A stretch of DNA of 64,000 bases from Aquamicrobium sp. LC103 (GCF_001014615.2 NZ_LBCQ02000001.1:496001-560000); one strand, 5' to 3'. Positions 54,189-63,750 are shown, counted from the stretch's first letter. Made by a program: numbers and translations. Notes: generated by a model not told the origin, from the letters alone.

Positions 54189-54691
54189 CGATACCTGTCC
54201 TCGAAACCGAGCGGCTGTCGCTGCGGGGCTGGCGAAAGGATGATTTCGCCGCCTACGCCGCGTTCTGCGCGGACGAGGATCGTGTCCGCTATATCGGCGG
54301 CGCGAAGAACGAATATCAAGCCTGGACGGCATTTGCCGCCATGGCGGGCGAGTGGCTGCTCAACGGCTACGGCCTGTTCGCTGTCGAAGAGCGGCAGGAA
54401 GGGCGTATCGTCGGCTATGCCGGGCTGTGGCACCCGCCCTATATCGACGAGCCGGAGTTGGCATGGGGTCTCTATGCTGGGTTCGAAGGCCGCGGCTATG
54501 CCGCCGAGGCGGCACGCGCGGCGCGCGACTGGGCGGCCGAAGCGCTCGGCCTGCCGCCGCTGATGAGCTTCGTTCACCCCGAGAATCTGCCGTCTCAGGC
54601 GGTAGCGAAACGGCTGGGTGCGGCACCCATGCCACCAACCACGCTGCGCGGCGAGCCGCGCCTGCAATTCCGGCACGCATTGCCGGCTTGA
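54185..54691 (+). CDS. GNAT acetyltransferase, RimJ/RimL-like
   Basis: A 168-aa acetyltransferase. [35 protein letters not shown] is the RimL-type N-terminus. [43 protein letters not shown] holds the acetyl-CoA loop. The TTG start overlaps the chorismate mutase stop (TTGA). It sits between chorismate mutase and rpsP. Ribosomal-protein acetylation is conceivable from this position but unproven. Confidence 0.85.
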   Translation: MTIPVLETERLSLRGWRKDDFAAYAAFCADEDRVRYIGGAKNEYQAWTAFAAMAGEWLLNGYGLFAVEERQEGRIVGYAGLWHPPYIDEPELAWGLYAGFEGRGYAAEAARAARDWAAEALGLPPLMSFVHPENLPSQAVAKRLGAAPMPPTTLRGEPRLQFRHALPA

Positions 54692-54720
54692 AGCATGCCA
54701 TTATCGAAAGGACCGAAACC

Positions 54721-55149
54721 ATGGCACTGAAAATCCGACTGGCCCGCGCTGGCTCCAAGAAGCGCCCCTACTATCATGTCGTCGTCGCCGACGTGCGCAG
54801 CCCGCGCGACGGCCGTTTCATCGAGCAGCTCGGCTCGTGGAACCCGATGCTCCCCAAGGACGGCGAGCGCGTGAAGCTAAACGAGGAGCGTATCAAGCAC
54901 TGGCTCGCCAACGGCGCGCTGCCGACCGACCGCGTGTTGCGCTTCCTCGACGAGGCCGGCATCTCCAAGCGCGACGCGCGCAGCAACCCGAAGAAGGCCG
55001 AGCCGGGCAAGAAGGCGCAGGAGCGCGTCGCCGCCGCCAAGCAGGCCGAGGAAGAAGCCGCCGCCAAAAAGGCTGACGCCGAAGCAGCCGCCGCCGAGGC
55101 CGCTGCCGCTCCGGCCGAAGAGGCGCCGAGCGAGGAAGCCGCCTCCTGA
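54721..55149 (+). CDS. rpsP: 30S ribosomal protein S16
   Basis: A 142-aa S16, against about 82 in E. coli. The core [41 protein letters not shown] and [24 protein letters not shown] is complete by about residue 85. A tail of about 55 residues rich in Ala, Glu and Lys follows, similar in style to that of L19 in this genome. rimM usually comes next, but a strong terminator and an unrelated gene follow instead. Confidence 0.97.
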   Translation: MALKIRLARAGSKKRPYYHVVVADVRSPRDGRFIEQLGSWNPMLPKDGERVKLNEERIKHWLANGALPTDRVLRFLDEAGISKRDARSNPKKAEPGKKAQERVAAAKQAEEEAAAKKADAEAAAAEAAAAPAEEAPSEEAAS

Positions 55150-55173
55150 TCGCTTCGCATTCGCGAAAAACGG

Positions 55174-55202
55174 AAAATGGCGGGCCTGTCCCGCCATTTT
55201 TT
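55174..55202 (+). terminator. Rho-independent terminator of the ffh-rpsP operon
   Basis: A perfect 11-bp stem AAAATGGCGGG/CCCGCCATTTT (55174-55184 with 55190-55200), a 5-nt loop and a T6 run. It lies 25 nt after the rpsP stop, showing that the operon ends here. Confidence 0.93.
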
Positions 55203-55299
55203 GCCCGCAAGGCGCTTTTTTGAACCGCGACCGTCGGCCTGCGACGTCATTTGTTTGTCAGGATCGATCCCCGCGACGGCGGTCGAAGCTCCTTCGTCT

Positions 55300-55329
55300 T
55301 TGACATCGGCCCATTATGTTGATATCAAC
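55300..55329 (+). promoter_or_regulatory. Promoter with overlapping palindromic operator for the DUF899 gene
   Basis: TTGACA (55300-55305), 17 nt, TATCAA (55323-55328) is a strong sigma70 match. A perfect 12-nt palindrome GTTGATATCAAC (55318-55329) overlaps the -10, placed as for a repressor. It lies 52 nt before the ATG at 55381. Confidence 0.6.
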
Positions 55330-55380
55330 GTTAATGCGGGGCAGGATCACATGGATCGCGAGAAGCGACAGGGAGCGGCC

Positions 55381-56091
55381 ATGAACACGCAGACAGAACT
55401 TGTTCCCGCCAAGGAACTGGCGGAGAAGAACCGCGCCGGCTTTCCGAACGAAAGCGCCGAGTACAGAAGGGCGCGCAACGCGCTTCTTGCCGAGGAGATC
55501 GAGCTGAGGCGGCATATCGAGCGCGTCGCCGAGCTGCGCCGCAGGCTTCCGCCGGGCGGCGAGGTGACGAAGGACTATCGTTTCACGGGCGAGACCGGCC
55601 CGGTCAGCCTCGCCGAGCTCTTCGGCGACAAGGATACGCTCGTCGTCTACAGCTATATGTTCGGCCCGCAGCGCGAGAAACCGTGCCCGATGTGCACGTC
55701 GCTGATGGGATCGTTCGAAGGCAAGGTGCCCGACATCGAGCAGCGCGTGGCGCTGGCGATGGTCGCGCGTTCGCCGATCGAACGGCTGGTCGAGGCCAAG
55801 AAGGCGCGGGGATGGACGCAGTTGAAGGTCTATTCCGACAGCGATGGCGCCTATACGCGCGATTATGTCAGCGCGGAGGACGCGGATGTTCCCGGCTACA
55901 CGGTCTTCACCCGCGGGGACGGCAGGATCCGGCATTTCTGGAGCGGCGAGATCGGCGGCGACATGGTCGATCCCGGCCAGGATCCGCGCGGCGCGCCCGA
56001 CATGGACCCGTTGTGGACCCTTCTCGACACCACGCCGGAGGGCCGCGGCGCGGATTGGTATCCGAAGCTTGAGTATCGCAACGGCGGCTAG
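55381..56091 (+). CDS. DUF899 family thioredoxin-like protein
   Basis: A 236-aa cytoplasmic protein. EEIELRRHIERVAELRRRLPPGGEV is the family N-terminal helix. DTLVVYSYMFGPQREKPCPMCTSLMGSFEG carries a CxxC-type pair (CPMC) in thioredoxin position. VARSPIERLVEAKKARGW and YSDSDGAYTRDY are further DUF899 signatures, with GRIRHFWSGEIGGDMVDPGQDPRG near the end. No function is established. ATG 55381 has GGGAGC upstream; ATG 55351 is also in frame. Confidence 0.88.
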   Translation: MNTQTELVPAKELAEKNRAGFPNESAEYRRARNALLAEEIELRRHIERVAELRRRLPPGGEVTKDYRFTGETGPVSLAELFGDKDTLVVYSYMFGPQREKPCPMCTSLMGSFEGKVPDIEQRVALAMVARSPIERLVEAKKARGWTQLKVYSDSDGAYTRDYVSAEDADVPGYTVFTRGDGRIRHFWSGEIGGDMVDPGQDPRGAPDMDPLWTLLDTTPEGRGADWYPKLEYRNGG

Positions 56092-56216
56092 CCGCGATCG
56101 TCGGCCTGAACAGCCGAAGCGGCGGCTTAAGCTTTTTGGGCAGCTTTTGCCGGTTCCGCCGGACACCTATAAAATAGCCGCAGCTCGTCCAGTTCCCGCC
56201 GACGAGGAGGGAGAGC

Positions 56217-57032
56217 ATGGCAGAACCCGACACATATCTGCTTGGCCGCGCCGAAGCAGAGGAAGCTCGCCTCAAGGGCCAGATCGCCAATCTCGCGCCC
56301 GATTCCGACGCGCAGCTCGACCGGATAGGCATAAGGCCGGGTGAACGCGTCGTCGATCTCGGCTGCGGTCCCGGCGGGGTGCTGCACCTGCTCGGCAAGC
56401 GCGTCGGCCACACCGGCTCGGTTCTCGGCATCGAGCGCAGCCCGCATTTCGTCGATCTCGCCCGCCGCTTCGCCGCCGGCCACGGGCTGACGCAGGTGGA
56501 GGTTCGCGAAGGCGACGCCTACGATACCGGGTTGCCGCGCGCCTCCTTCGACGGCGCGCATATGCGGCTCGTCCTCGTCAACGTGCCGCAGCCCGAACGT
56601 ATCGTGCGCGAAATGGTGTCGCTCGTGCGGCCCGGCGGCTGGGTCGCCAGCTTCGAAGCGGACTATCTGGCGCATCTGTGCGACCCGTCGCTGCCTGCCT
56701 GGAGCCGGCTTCTCGAAGCCTATGGCGCCTATTCGGAGGCTCAGGGGATCGACCTCCACGTCGGCCGGCGCACCCATCGCCTGTTTCGCGACGCCGGCGT
56801 CGAGGACATCCATGTCGATGCGATCCTGCATGTCTATCCACCCGGCCACGACCGGCGGCCGATCCTCCGCGATTTCATCAACAATGTGCGCGGCGGGCTG
56901 CTGGAGGGAGGCTTCATCGCGCAGGCGGATCTCGACAGGGACATCGAGGCGCTTGAGCGTCATCTCGCCGATCCCGAGGTGCTGGTGACGTCGCATATTT
57001 TCTTTCGCCTCGTCGGCCGTATGCCGCCGTGA
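56217..57032 (+). CDS. Class I SAM-dependent methyltransferase
   Basis: A 271-aa methyltransferase of the Methyltransf_11/25 type. Motif I is RVVDLGCGPGGVLHLLGKRVG, with VLGIERSPHFVDLARRFAAGHGL, FDGAHMRLVLVNVPQPERIVREMVSLVRPGGWVASFEADY and a long helical C-terminal cap. The substrate is unknown. AGGAGGGAGAGC gives a strong ribosome site. It stands alone between DUF899 and the siderophore receptor. Confidence 0.85.
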   Translation: MAEPDTYLLGRAEAEEARLKGQIANLAPDSDAQLDRIGIRPGERVVDLGCGPGGVLHLLGKRVGHTGSVLGIERSPHFVDLARRFAAGHGLTQVEVREGDAYDTGLPRASFDGAHMRLVLVNVPQPERIVREMVSLVRPGGWVASFEADYLAHLCDPSLPAWSRLLEAYGAYSEAQGIDLHVGRRTHRLFRDAGVEDIHVDAILHVYPPGHDRRPILRDFINNVRGGLLEGGFIAQADLDRDIEALERHLADPEVLVTSHIFFRLVGRMPP

Positions 57033-57105
57033 CGCATATCCGGCCCGACCGTTACCCCTGCGCAACATGCCGACGCGCGCGGCGCGCGGCGGCGACATTT
57101 TAACT

Positions 57106-57120
57106 TGACTCCAAAACTCA
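57106..57120 (+). promoter_or_regulatory. RirA-type iron-responsive operator overlapping the -35 of the siderophore receptor gene
   Basis: TGA-N9-TCA occurs at 57106-57120, the pattern described for the rhizobial iron-responsive operator bound by RirA. It overlaps TTGACT (57105-57110), a likely -35, about 50 nt before the ATG at 57172. The short consensus can occur by chance; its position before a TonB receptor makes it credible. Confidence 0.5.
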
Positions 57121-57171
57121 ATTTTGTGAGGCGCTACATCCAAACCGAACCGAGGGATGTGGAGAGGTCTC

Positions 57172-59310
57172 ATGCGCGCCCGATCGACAAGCGGAAGCCT
57201 GAAGCTGGCATTGATGGGAGGTGCCGCCGCGCTCGTCGTGCAGTCGCACGGAGCGCTCGCCCAGGACGGCTCGGAGACGATCATGCTCGAGCGGCTGACG
57301 GTGGAGGCGGAGAGCGGCGACATCCTAGTCCAGGACGGCTATGTGGCGCGCCAGGACCGCATTGGCTCGAAGATCGACACGCCGCTCGCCGAAATACCGC
57401 AATCGATCTCGGTGGTGACGCAGGACCAGATCGAGGACCAGAAGCCGCGGACCCTCAACGAGGCGCTCGGCTACACCGCCAGCGCCAATCCCAACGGCTA
57501 CGGCTTCGACAGCCGCTACGACGCCTTCTACCTGCGCGGCTTTCCGGCTCACTACAACAGCATCTTCCGTGACGGTCTGCGCCAGTACAACGGTCCTTCC
57601 GCCTGGTTCAAGACCGAGCCCTACGGGATGGAGGGCATCACGGTCCTCAAGGGCCCGGCCTCCTCGCTCTACGGCGTCAGCGGCGCCGGCGGCATCGTCA
57701 ACATCGTGACCAAGCGGCCGAAGGACGAGCAGTTCCGCGAGGTCGAGGCGCTGTTCGGCAACAACGACCGCTACCAGGCGGCGTTCGACTTCTCAGGTCC
57801 GGTGAACGACGAGAAGACCATCCTCTACCGCATGACCGGCCTTGGAAGGCTGTCCGATACCGATCTGCCGGGCTATTCCGACGACAAGCTCTATCTGGCG
57901 CCGGCCCTCACCTTCAAGCCGGACGAGGACACCAAGCTGACGATCCTCAGCGAATATTCGCAGTCGGTCACCGGTTCCACCGCCTTCTTCTACAATCCCA
58001 CCTACGGTACCGCCTCCGACATCTATTCCGGCGATCCGGCCTGGAACGATTTCAAGAACAAGCAGGGCCGCATCGGCTACGAATTCGAGCACCGCTTCAA
58101 CGATCTGCTCACGGTGCGCCAGAACCTGCGCTACAGCGCCGTCGATTCCGACCTCAAATATAGCGGGTTCTGCACCGATCCGGACGAACTCGAATACTAC
58201 AATTGCGAATACCCCGGCCGCAGTTGGGGTCACTACAAGGAGAAGACGAAGAACTTCGTCGTCGACAACATGGCGCAATTCGAGTTCGACACCGGCCCGG
58301 TCGAGCACACGGCGATCGCCGGCTTCGACTATGGCTGGTCTGACTACGACGCCCACTCGGCTCGCTCATATGTTTCCGTCGAGGATATCAGGTCGGCGCC
58401 GTTCTCCTTCGCCGGCAGCCAGGAGACCAGCCAATACGGCGTCTATCTGCACGACCAGATGAAGTGGAACAACTGGACGCTTTTTCTGAGCGGGCGGCAC
58501 GATTGGGTCGACACCAAGAGCGTCGACTATCTGGAACGGGAAACGAACCAGACCGACCGGGAATTTTCCGGCCGCGTCGCGCTCTCCTACAGGACCGATT
58601 GGGGCGTCATTCCCTATGCCAACTACTCGACCTCGTTCTCGCCCAATCTCGGCTTCGTCTACGACGGGGTGACAAACGAGCGACGCCCCGCGCAGCCGAC
58701 CAAGGCCGAGCAGATCGAGTTCGGCGTCAAATACGAGATTCCCGATACCAACGCGGTCGTCAGCGCCGCCTATTTCGACATCTCGCAGAAGAATGGCGTG
58801 GTGCTCGACGGTACGTTCGACGACGCCGGCAACCAGCGTCAGCGTCAGCTCGACCTGAGCTCGCGCGGCTTCGAGCTGGAGGCCAACGCCTCCTTCGACA
58901 ACGGCTTCGGCCTGATCGCCTCCTACACCTATATGCGCATGAAGATCGAAGAGGGATTGCCCGGAACGGTCGGCAACGAGCTCTCCTCCACGCCCAATCA
59001 CATCTTCTCGCTCTGGGGCCGCTACGACTTCCAGGAAGGCGCGCTTGCAGGGCTCGGCCTGGGTGCCGGCGTGCGCTATGTCGGCGAGAGTTATGGCGAC
59101 GACCAGAACACGTTCAAGAACGCCGATCGCGCCTTCGTCGACGCAGCGATCTCCTACGATTTCGGCGCCCGCAATCCCGAACTCGACGGCCTGATGCTGC
59201 AGGTCAACGCGAAGAACCTGCTCGACACGCGCAAGCAGATCTGCACGGTCGGAAACTGCTATCTCGACGAAGGCCGCTCGGTCTTCGGCAGCCTGCGCTA
59301 TCGCTTCTGA
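57172..59310 (+). CDS. TonB-dependent siderophore receptor
   Basis: A 712-aa outer-membrane receptor with a signal peptide ([19 protein letters not shown]). The plug domain (about residues 55-165) has [31 protein letters not shown] and [33 protein letters not shown] 22-strand barrel follows to the C-terminal VFGSLRYRF with terminal Phe. This is the FhuA/FoxA/rhizobactin group, for ferric hydroxamates or related siderophores. ATG 57172 has GGAGAGG; ATG 57157 is less well placed. The downstream permease overlaps by 1 nt. Confidence 0.94.
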   Translation: MRARSTSGSLKLALMGGAAALVVQSHGALAQDGSETIMLERLTVEAESGDILVQDGYVARQDRIGSKIDTPLAEIPQSISVVTQDQIEDQKPRTLNEALGYTASANPNGYGFDSRYDAFYLRGFPAHYNSIFRDGLRQYNGPSAWFKTEPYGMEGITVLKGPASSLYGVSGAGGIVNIVTKRPKDEQFREVEALFGNNDRYQAAFDFSGPVNDEKTILYRMTGLGRLSDTDLPGYSDDKLYLAPALTFKPDEDTKLTILSEYSQSVTGSTAFFYNPTYGTASDIYSGDPAWNDFKNKQGRIGYEFEHRFNDLLTVRQNLRYSAVDSDLKYSGFCTDPDELEYYNCEYPGRSWGHYKEKTKNFVVDNMAQFEFDTGPVEHTAIAGFDYGWSDYDAHSARSYVSVEDIRSAPFSFAGSQETSQYGVYLHDQMKWNNWTLFLSGRHDWVDTKSVDYLERETNQTDREFSGRVALSYRTDWGVIPYANYSTSFSPNLGFVYDGVTNERRPAQPTKAEQIEFGVKYEIPDTNAVVSAAYFDISQKNGVVLDGTFDDAGNQRQRQLDLSSRGFELEANASFDNGFGLIASYTYMRMKIEEGLPGTVGNELSSTPNHIFSLWGRYDFQEGALAGLGLGAGVRYVGESYGDDQNTFKNADRAFVDAAISYDFGARNPELDGLMLQVNAKNLLDTRKQICTVGNCYLDEGRSVFGSLRYRF

Positions 59311-60527
59311 TGCAGCGAGAGCGCGAGGTTCAGGCGCGGCCCTCGCCGATCGGCGTCTTCGCGACGGTCGGCGGGCTCTATGTCGCGCAAAGCGTTATCG
59401 GCGGCATCACCTGGAGCGGGTTGCCGGCGGTCATGCGCGCCGAGGGACTTCCGCTCGACCGCATCGGCCTGCTTTCGCTGATCATCCTGCCCTGGGCGCT
59501 CAAATTCCTCTGGGCGCCGGCGGTGGAGCGATACCGCCTTCCCTCGACGGGGCCGGCGCGCACGGCAACCATCGTGCTTGCCGGCGGCCTCGTCTCGATC
59601 ATCGGCCTCGCCGTCGTCGGCGCCATCGGCCCGGCGGCTTTCATTCCGCTGATCGCCTGCCTGACGGTGGTGGCATTCGCCGCGGCTACGGTCGACATCG
59701 CCTGCGACGGCTATGCGGTGCAGAGCCTGTCCAGCGAGCACCACGGCTGGGGCAACGCCGCGCAGGTTGGCGGCGCCTATCTGGGCTCGGCGATCGGAGC
59801 AGGGCTTTTTCTCGTCCTCGTCGACGTTTCCGGCTGGCGGCTCGCGGTGTGGAGCATGGCGCTGCTTCTGTTCCTGCTCGGCCTGCCTTTCCTGCTCGGC
59901 GCTTCGCGCCGCGAGGCGCACGAGGTGCGCGGCCACGTGCCGTCGCTTCGCTCCGCGCTGAGAAGACGGGAGATCCGCCGCGGGCTGGCGGCCGCCGCGA
60001 TCTACGTGATCGCGCAGAAAGCCGGGCTGGCGATGCTCGGTCCGTTTCTCATCGATGCCGGGCTGGACCTCGCCACCGTCGGCCTGCTCAACGGCGTCGG
60101 CAGCATGTTCGTCGGCGTTGCCGCCGCCCTGCTGGGCGGCGCGCTGGTGAGGCCGTGGGGCATTCGCAGCGTGCTGGTGACGGCGCTCATCCTGCAGGCG
60201 GCGTGCTTCGCCTTCTTCGCGGCCTACGATTTCGGCGACAGCGCGGCGGCCACGCTTTTGATGGTCGTTGCGGTGGCCAGTTCGTCCGGCATCCTCGCCG
60301 TCGGCTTCGTGGCGCTCTATGCGCAGTTCATGCGCTGGTCCGATCCGAAGCAGGCCGGCGTCGATTTCACGCTCTTCCAGTGCATGGATGCGCTGGTGAG
60401 CATGGCCGGCGGCGTTGCGGCCGGTTATGTGGCGGAGCATTTCGGCTATGGCGTCTTCTTTGCCGCGGCGGGCATGATCGCCGCGCTCGCCGTGCCGGCG
60501 ATCGGCCTCGTCGCCGACCGGCACTGA
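59310..60527 (+). CDS. RhtX/FptX-like siderophore permease (MFS)
   Basis: A 405-aa major facilitator with about 12 helices. [60 protein letters not shown] and [46 protein letters not shown] match the AmpG-like RhtX/FptX permeases. These alone carry ferri-rhizobactin or ferri-pyochelin across the inner membrane. The ATG overlaps the receptor TGA, so the pair forms an uptake operon without ABC components. No siderophore synthesis genes are visible in the window. Confidence 0.88.
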   Translation: MQREREVQARPSPIGVFATVGGLYVAQSVIGGITWSGLPAVMRAEGLPLDRIGLLSLIILPWALKFLWAPAVERYRLPSTGPARTATIVLAGGLVSIIGLAVVGAIGPAAFIPLIACLTVVAFAAATVDIACDGYAVQSLSSEHHGWGNAAQVGGAYLGSAIGAGLFLVLVDVSGWRLAVWSMALLLFLLGLPFLLGASRREAHEVRGHVPSLRSALRRREIRRGLAAAAIYVIAQKAGLAMLGPFLIDAGLDLATVGLLNGVGSMFVGVAAALLGGALVRPWGIRSVLVTALILQAACFAFFAAYDFGDSAAATLLMVVAVASSSGILAVGFVALYAQFMRWSDPKQAGVDFTLFQCMDALVSMAGGVAAGYVAEHFGYGVFFAAAGMIAALAVPAIGLVADRH

Positions 60528-60549
60528 GCGGCGATGTCGTCCTCGGCGA

Positions 60550-61230
60550 CTATTCGACGAGGCTCCTGATAACCGCGAGGTGCTCGGCCATGGCTGCCCG
60601 CGCGCCGGCCGCGTCGCGAGCGGCTATGGCATCGACAACCCGCAGATGCATGGCGCCCTGCCTGGCGGCATATTCCTTTCTGTGCGCTTCGCGAAAAACA
60701 GCATCGTGGCGGCGCTGCCAGCGCATGCGCCCACGCACCGAAGCCAGGGTCTCCAGAGCGGCGGCGAGCAAAGGATTGCCGGTCGCATGTGCGATCGCCT
60801 TGTGGAAGGCATCGTCCGCAGCCTCGTAGCGCCGCCAGTCTTCCGCCCGCCCGGTTTCCAGCGCCAGTTGCCGCAAGGCGGCCACTTCCCCGGCGCTTGC
60901 GGTATCGGCGGCCGCGGCCGCTATCGACGGTTCGATGACGAGACGCGCCTCCATGAAATCTGCCGGTGACGCCATATCGTAGAGCAATTGCGGCGGCACA
61001 TAGTCTCCGCGCGGTCGCGGCCCGATGAACGTGCCCTTTCCCTGATGGCGCCAGATCAGCCCTTCCCGCTCGAGCCGTCCGAGCGCACGGCGCAGGGTCT
61101 CGCGGCTGCATCCCAGCTTTTCGGCAAGCCGGCGTTCCGGCTCCACCCGATCCTGCGGACCCAGTCCGGACCGGTCGAAATGGCGTCGCAGCCGGGTGAC
61201 CGCATCCTCGACACGAATTCGCGACGGCAT
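60550..61230 (-). CDS. GntR/FadR family transcriptional regulator
   Basis: A 226-aa repressor-type protein. The winged helix-turn-helix is DRVEPERRLAEKLGCSRETLRRALGRLEREGLIWRHQGKGTFIG (residues about 27-70). The FCD effector domain follows, with DFMEARLVIEPSIAAAAADTA, DDAFHKAIAHATGNPLL and the final HLAVIRSLVE, including Asp/His metal-ligand positions. FCD regulators sense organic acids. It is divergent from a BASS transporter with tandem half-sites between, so it probably controls that transporter and itself. Confidence 0.9.
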   Translation of the reverse strand: MPSRIRVEDAVTRLRRHFDRSGLGPQDRVEPERRLAEKLGCSRETLRRALGRLEREGLIWRHQGKGTFIGPRPRGDYVPPQLLYDMASPADFMEARLVIEPSIAAAAADTASAGEVAALRQLALETGRAEDWRRYEAADDAFHKAIAHATGNPLLAAALETLASVRGRMRWQRRHDAVFREAHRKEYAARQGAMHLRVVDAIAARDAAGARAAMAEHLAVIRSLVE

Positions 61231-61250
61231 CGTTCCTCACCTCCTTTCCA

Positions 61251-61270
61251 GACCAATTTGTAGACCAGTT
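61251..61270. promoter_or_regulatory. Tandem FadR-type half-sites between the GntR gene and the transporter
   Basis: GACCAATT (61251-61258) and GACCAGTT (61263-61270) are direct repeats with a 12-nt period. Half-sites AATTGGTC are typical of FCD/GntR operators, which usually occur as inverted pairs, so the direct order is unusual. Confidence 0.45.
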
Positions 61271-61323
61271 CGACGCGCGTGTAACCCAGCCGGCGAATTT
61301 GTGGCAGGCGGCGTTCGCCGCCG

Positions 61324-62322
61324 ATGTTCGAGGCGATGCGAACCATGAGAATCAAGCTCGATCCATTCCTGATCCTGATGCTGGCCGCGGTGCTGGTGGC
61401 CAGCTTCCTTCCCGCGGAGGGGCAGGCCGCGACGGTGGTGGACCGGCTGGGCACCATCGGTGTCGGTATCCTGTTCTTCGCGCATGGCGCCGCCCTGCCG
61501 CACAGGGCGATACTTTCCGGACTGAAGCAGTGGCAGCTGCACCTGTTCATCTTCGCGACGACCTTCATCGTCTTTCCGATCGCGATCCAGCCTCTCGGCC
61601 TGCTGCCGGAGAGCATCCTGCCGACCGATCTGAGGCTCGGCTTCGTCTATCTGGCGGTGCTGCCTTCGGCGGTCTCTTCCTCGATCGCGTTCACGGCGAT
61701 GGCAAAGGGAAACGTGCCGGCGGCCGTGTGCAATTCGGCGGGGTCGAACGTGTTCGGGCTGCTTCTGACGCCGCTGCTGATGACGCTCTTCATCAGCGCC
61801 TCCGCCGCCGGCGCCATCGACCTGACGCATGCCCTGCGCGACGTTCTCCTCGAGCTCCTGCTGCCTTTCGCGCTCGGCCAGGCGATCCACACCAGGGTCG
61901 CCGACTTCATGGCGCGCCACAAGCACCGGCTGGAGCAGTACGATCAGTCGGTGATCGTGCTGATCATCTATTCCGCCTTCTCGCAATCGGTCGCCGCGGG
62001 TCTTTGGAGGACATTGCCGGTCGGAGCGCTCGCGCTTGCCGCGATCCTCTGCGTGGCGCTGTTGGCGGCGATCCTTGCCTTCACCACTTTCGGCGCGCGG
62101 CGCCTCGGCTTTTCGAGGGGCGACGAGATCGCGGCGGTGTTCTGCGGCTCCAAGAAAAGCCTGGCCTCCGGCCTGCCCCTAGCGCAGGTGCTTTTCGCCG
62201 GCGCTCCCGGCTTCGGCATGATCGTGCTTCCGATCATGCTCTACAACCAGATCCAGATCATCGTCGGCGCGATGCTGGCGCGGCGCTACGCGAATGCCGG
62301 GCCCGAAACGGCCGAGGCGTGA
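61324..62322 (+). CDS. Bile acid:sodium symporter (BASS/SBF-like) transporter
   Basis: A 332-aa membrane protein with about ten helices, of the SBF_like (YfeH) type. GILFFAHGAALPHRAILSGLKQWQLHLFIFATTFIVFPI, YLAVLPSAVSSSIAFTAMAKGNVPAAVCNSAGSNVFGLLLTPLLM and AVFCGSKKSLASGLPLAQVLFAG are characteristic discontinuous-helix segments around the sodium sites. The substrate is unknown; organic anions are likely from the family and from the adjacent FCD regulator. Internal ATGs at 61339 and 61345 are alternative starts. Confidence 0.9.
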   Translation: MFEAMRTMRIKLDPFLILMLAAVLVASFLPAEGQAATVVDRLGTIGVGILFFAHGAALPHRAILSGLKQWQLHLFIFATTFIVFPIAIQPLGLLPESILPTDLRLGFVYLAVLPSAVSSSIAFTAMAKGNVPAAVCNSAGSNVFGLLLTPLLMTLFISASAAGAIDLTHALRDVLLELLLPFALGQAIHTRVADFMARHKHRLEQYDQSVIVLIIYSAFSQSVAAGLWRTLPVGALALAAILCVALLAAILAFTTFGARRLGFSRGDEIAAVFCGSKKSLASGLPLAQVLFAGAPGFGMIVLPIMLYNQIQIIVGAMLARRYANAGPETAEA

Positions 62323-62347
62323 GTTTACGTCGATGCTTCCGGCGCGC

Positions 62348-63022
62348 TCAACTCGCCGGCTGTTCCGCACGCTCGCGGATCGAGTAGGTGCAGCGCCGGC
62401 CGCCCGAAAGCAGGTGCTCCTCGCGCGCGATGGCGACATCCGGCCCCAGCACGGACTGGAACACCTCCATCTCTGCCCGGCAGAAGCCGCGGCAGGCGGC
62501 GGCTGCGGCGCAGATCGGGCAATGGTTCTCGATGAGCGTCAGCGAGCCGTCCTCCTCCTCCCTCCATTCGGCCATGTAGCCTTCGCCGCTGCGGATGGCG
62601 GCGAGAAGGGCGACCTTTTGCTTGAGATCGGAGCAGCGTTCCAGCGCCTGGGCGTAGCCGCGTCTGGTCAGTTCCTCCCGCTTGGAGATCATCCTTTCAA
62701 GGGCTTGTTCCCCGAGCTCGGCACGGACGATCCCGAGCAGTTGGACGGTCAGGTCGGCATGCGTGTCGGGAAAGCGCGCCTGCGCCTTCGCGGTCAGGCT
62801 CCAGTTCTGCCTCGGGCGGCCCACGCCCCTTATCTCCGGCGCGGCTTCCACCAGGCCGTCCTCGGCGAGCCGCGTGAGCTGCTGGCGCGCCGCCTCGCCG
62901 GTTATCTTCAGAAGCTCGCCCAGCCGCGCGCTCGACAGCGCGCCATGCATCTTCAGCGCCATGAGAATGCGTTCGGATGGGCCGCGCGGGCCCCAGCTAT
63001 TTTCCAAGTTTCGACTTGACAT
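62348..63022 (-). CDS. SufR-like winged-helix regulator with a C-terminal Cys cluster
   Basis: A 224-aa transcriptional regulator. The ArsR/MarR-type helix-turn-helix (ERILMALKMHGALSSARLGELLKITGEAARQQLTRLAEDGLVE, with GVGRPRQNWSLT as the wing) covers residues 17-77. The C-terminal ENHCPICAAAAACRGFCRAEM has Cys168, 171, 177 and 181, with Cys211 later, a likely iron-sulfur site as in SufR. The C-x12-C spacing between 168 and 181 agrees with SufR, but a third SufR Cys is missing. It is divergent from the superoxide dismutase. ATG 63022 is preferred to TTG 63043. Confidence 0.8.
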   Translation of the reverse strand: MSSRNLENSWGPRGPSERILMALKMHGALSSARLGELLKITGEAARQQLTRLAEDGLVEAAPEIRGVGRPRQNWSLTAKAQARFPDTHADLTVQLLGIVRAELGEQALERMISKREELTRRGYAQALERCSDLKQKVALLAAIRSGEGYMAEWREEEDGSLTLIENHCPICAAAAACRGFCRAEMEVFQSVLGPDVAIAREEHLLSGGRRCTYSIRERAEQPAS

Positions 63023-63117
63023 ATTCTCGGCGCCGGTTTTCAAAGTGGATGCTTGTTTAAATAGCCGCAGCGCCGCGCCATCGCAAGCGCGCAGGCTTCA
63101 GCAAAGGAGATTGAGAA

Positions 63118-63726
63118 ATGGCTTTCGAGCTTCCGGCACTTCCCTACGGATACGACGATCTGGGCGAGGGCGGCATGAGCCGCGAAACGCTCGAGTTCCA
63201 TCACGACAAGCATCACCAGGCCTATGTGACGGCGCTGAACGGCTTCGTCGAGAAGGACGACGCGCTCAAGGGCAAGTCGCTCGAGGAGATCATCGCTCAT
63301 GCCAGCGGCCGGCCGGAACTGGCGCCGGTCTTCAACAATGCCGGACAGCACTGGAACCACATCCATTTCTGGCAGGCATTGAGCCCAAGGGGCGGGCGCC
63401 TGCCGGGCAAGCTCGAAGAGAAGATCGTTTCCGATTTCGGCAGCGTTGCGGCCTTCAAGGACGCCTTCAAGGCGGCGGCCGTCGGGCAGTTCGGATCGGG
63501 CTGGGCCTGGCTGGTCCTCGGCGGCGACGGCAGGCTCGCCGTCACCAAGACGCCGAACGGCTCCAATCCGCTCGCCACGGGCGAGGGCAAGCCGCTGCTC
63601 GGCCTCGATGTATGGGAGCACAGCTACTACATCGACTTCCGCAATCGCAGGCCGGACTATGCCGCGAATTTCCTCGACAAGCTTGCGAATTACGAATTCG
63701 CCGAGGCCAATCTGCTGGCCGCCTGA
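63118..63726 (+). CDS. sodB: Superoxide dismutase (Fe or Fe/Mn)
   Basis: A 202-aa Fe/Mn superoxide dismutase. The metal ligands are His28 (EFHHDKHHQAYV), His81 (GQHWNHIHFW), Asp164 and His168 (DVWEHSYYID). Gln77 in NNAGQHWNH corresponds to Gln69 of E. coli SodB, which marks the iron type. At the position of the Mn-type Gln the sequence has TPNGSNPL, so iron use is more likely, though rhizobial enzymes can be cambialistic. AAAGGAG precedes ATG 63118. A strong hairpin follows. Confidence 0.94.
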   Translation: MAFELPALPYGYDDLGEGGMSRETLEFHHDKHHQAYVTALNGFVEKDDALKGKSLEEIIAHASGRPELAPVFNNAGQHWNHIHFWQALSPRGGRLPGKLEEKIVSDFGSVAAFKDAFKAAAVGQFGSGWAWLVLGGDGRLAVTKTPNGSNPLATGEGKPLLGLDVWEHSYYIDFRNRRPDYAANFLDKLANYEFAEANLLAA

Positions 63727-63750
63727 GCGGTTTAGAAACTAGAACCGTCA

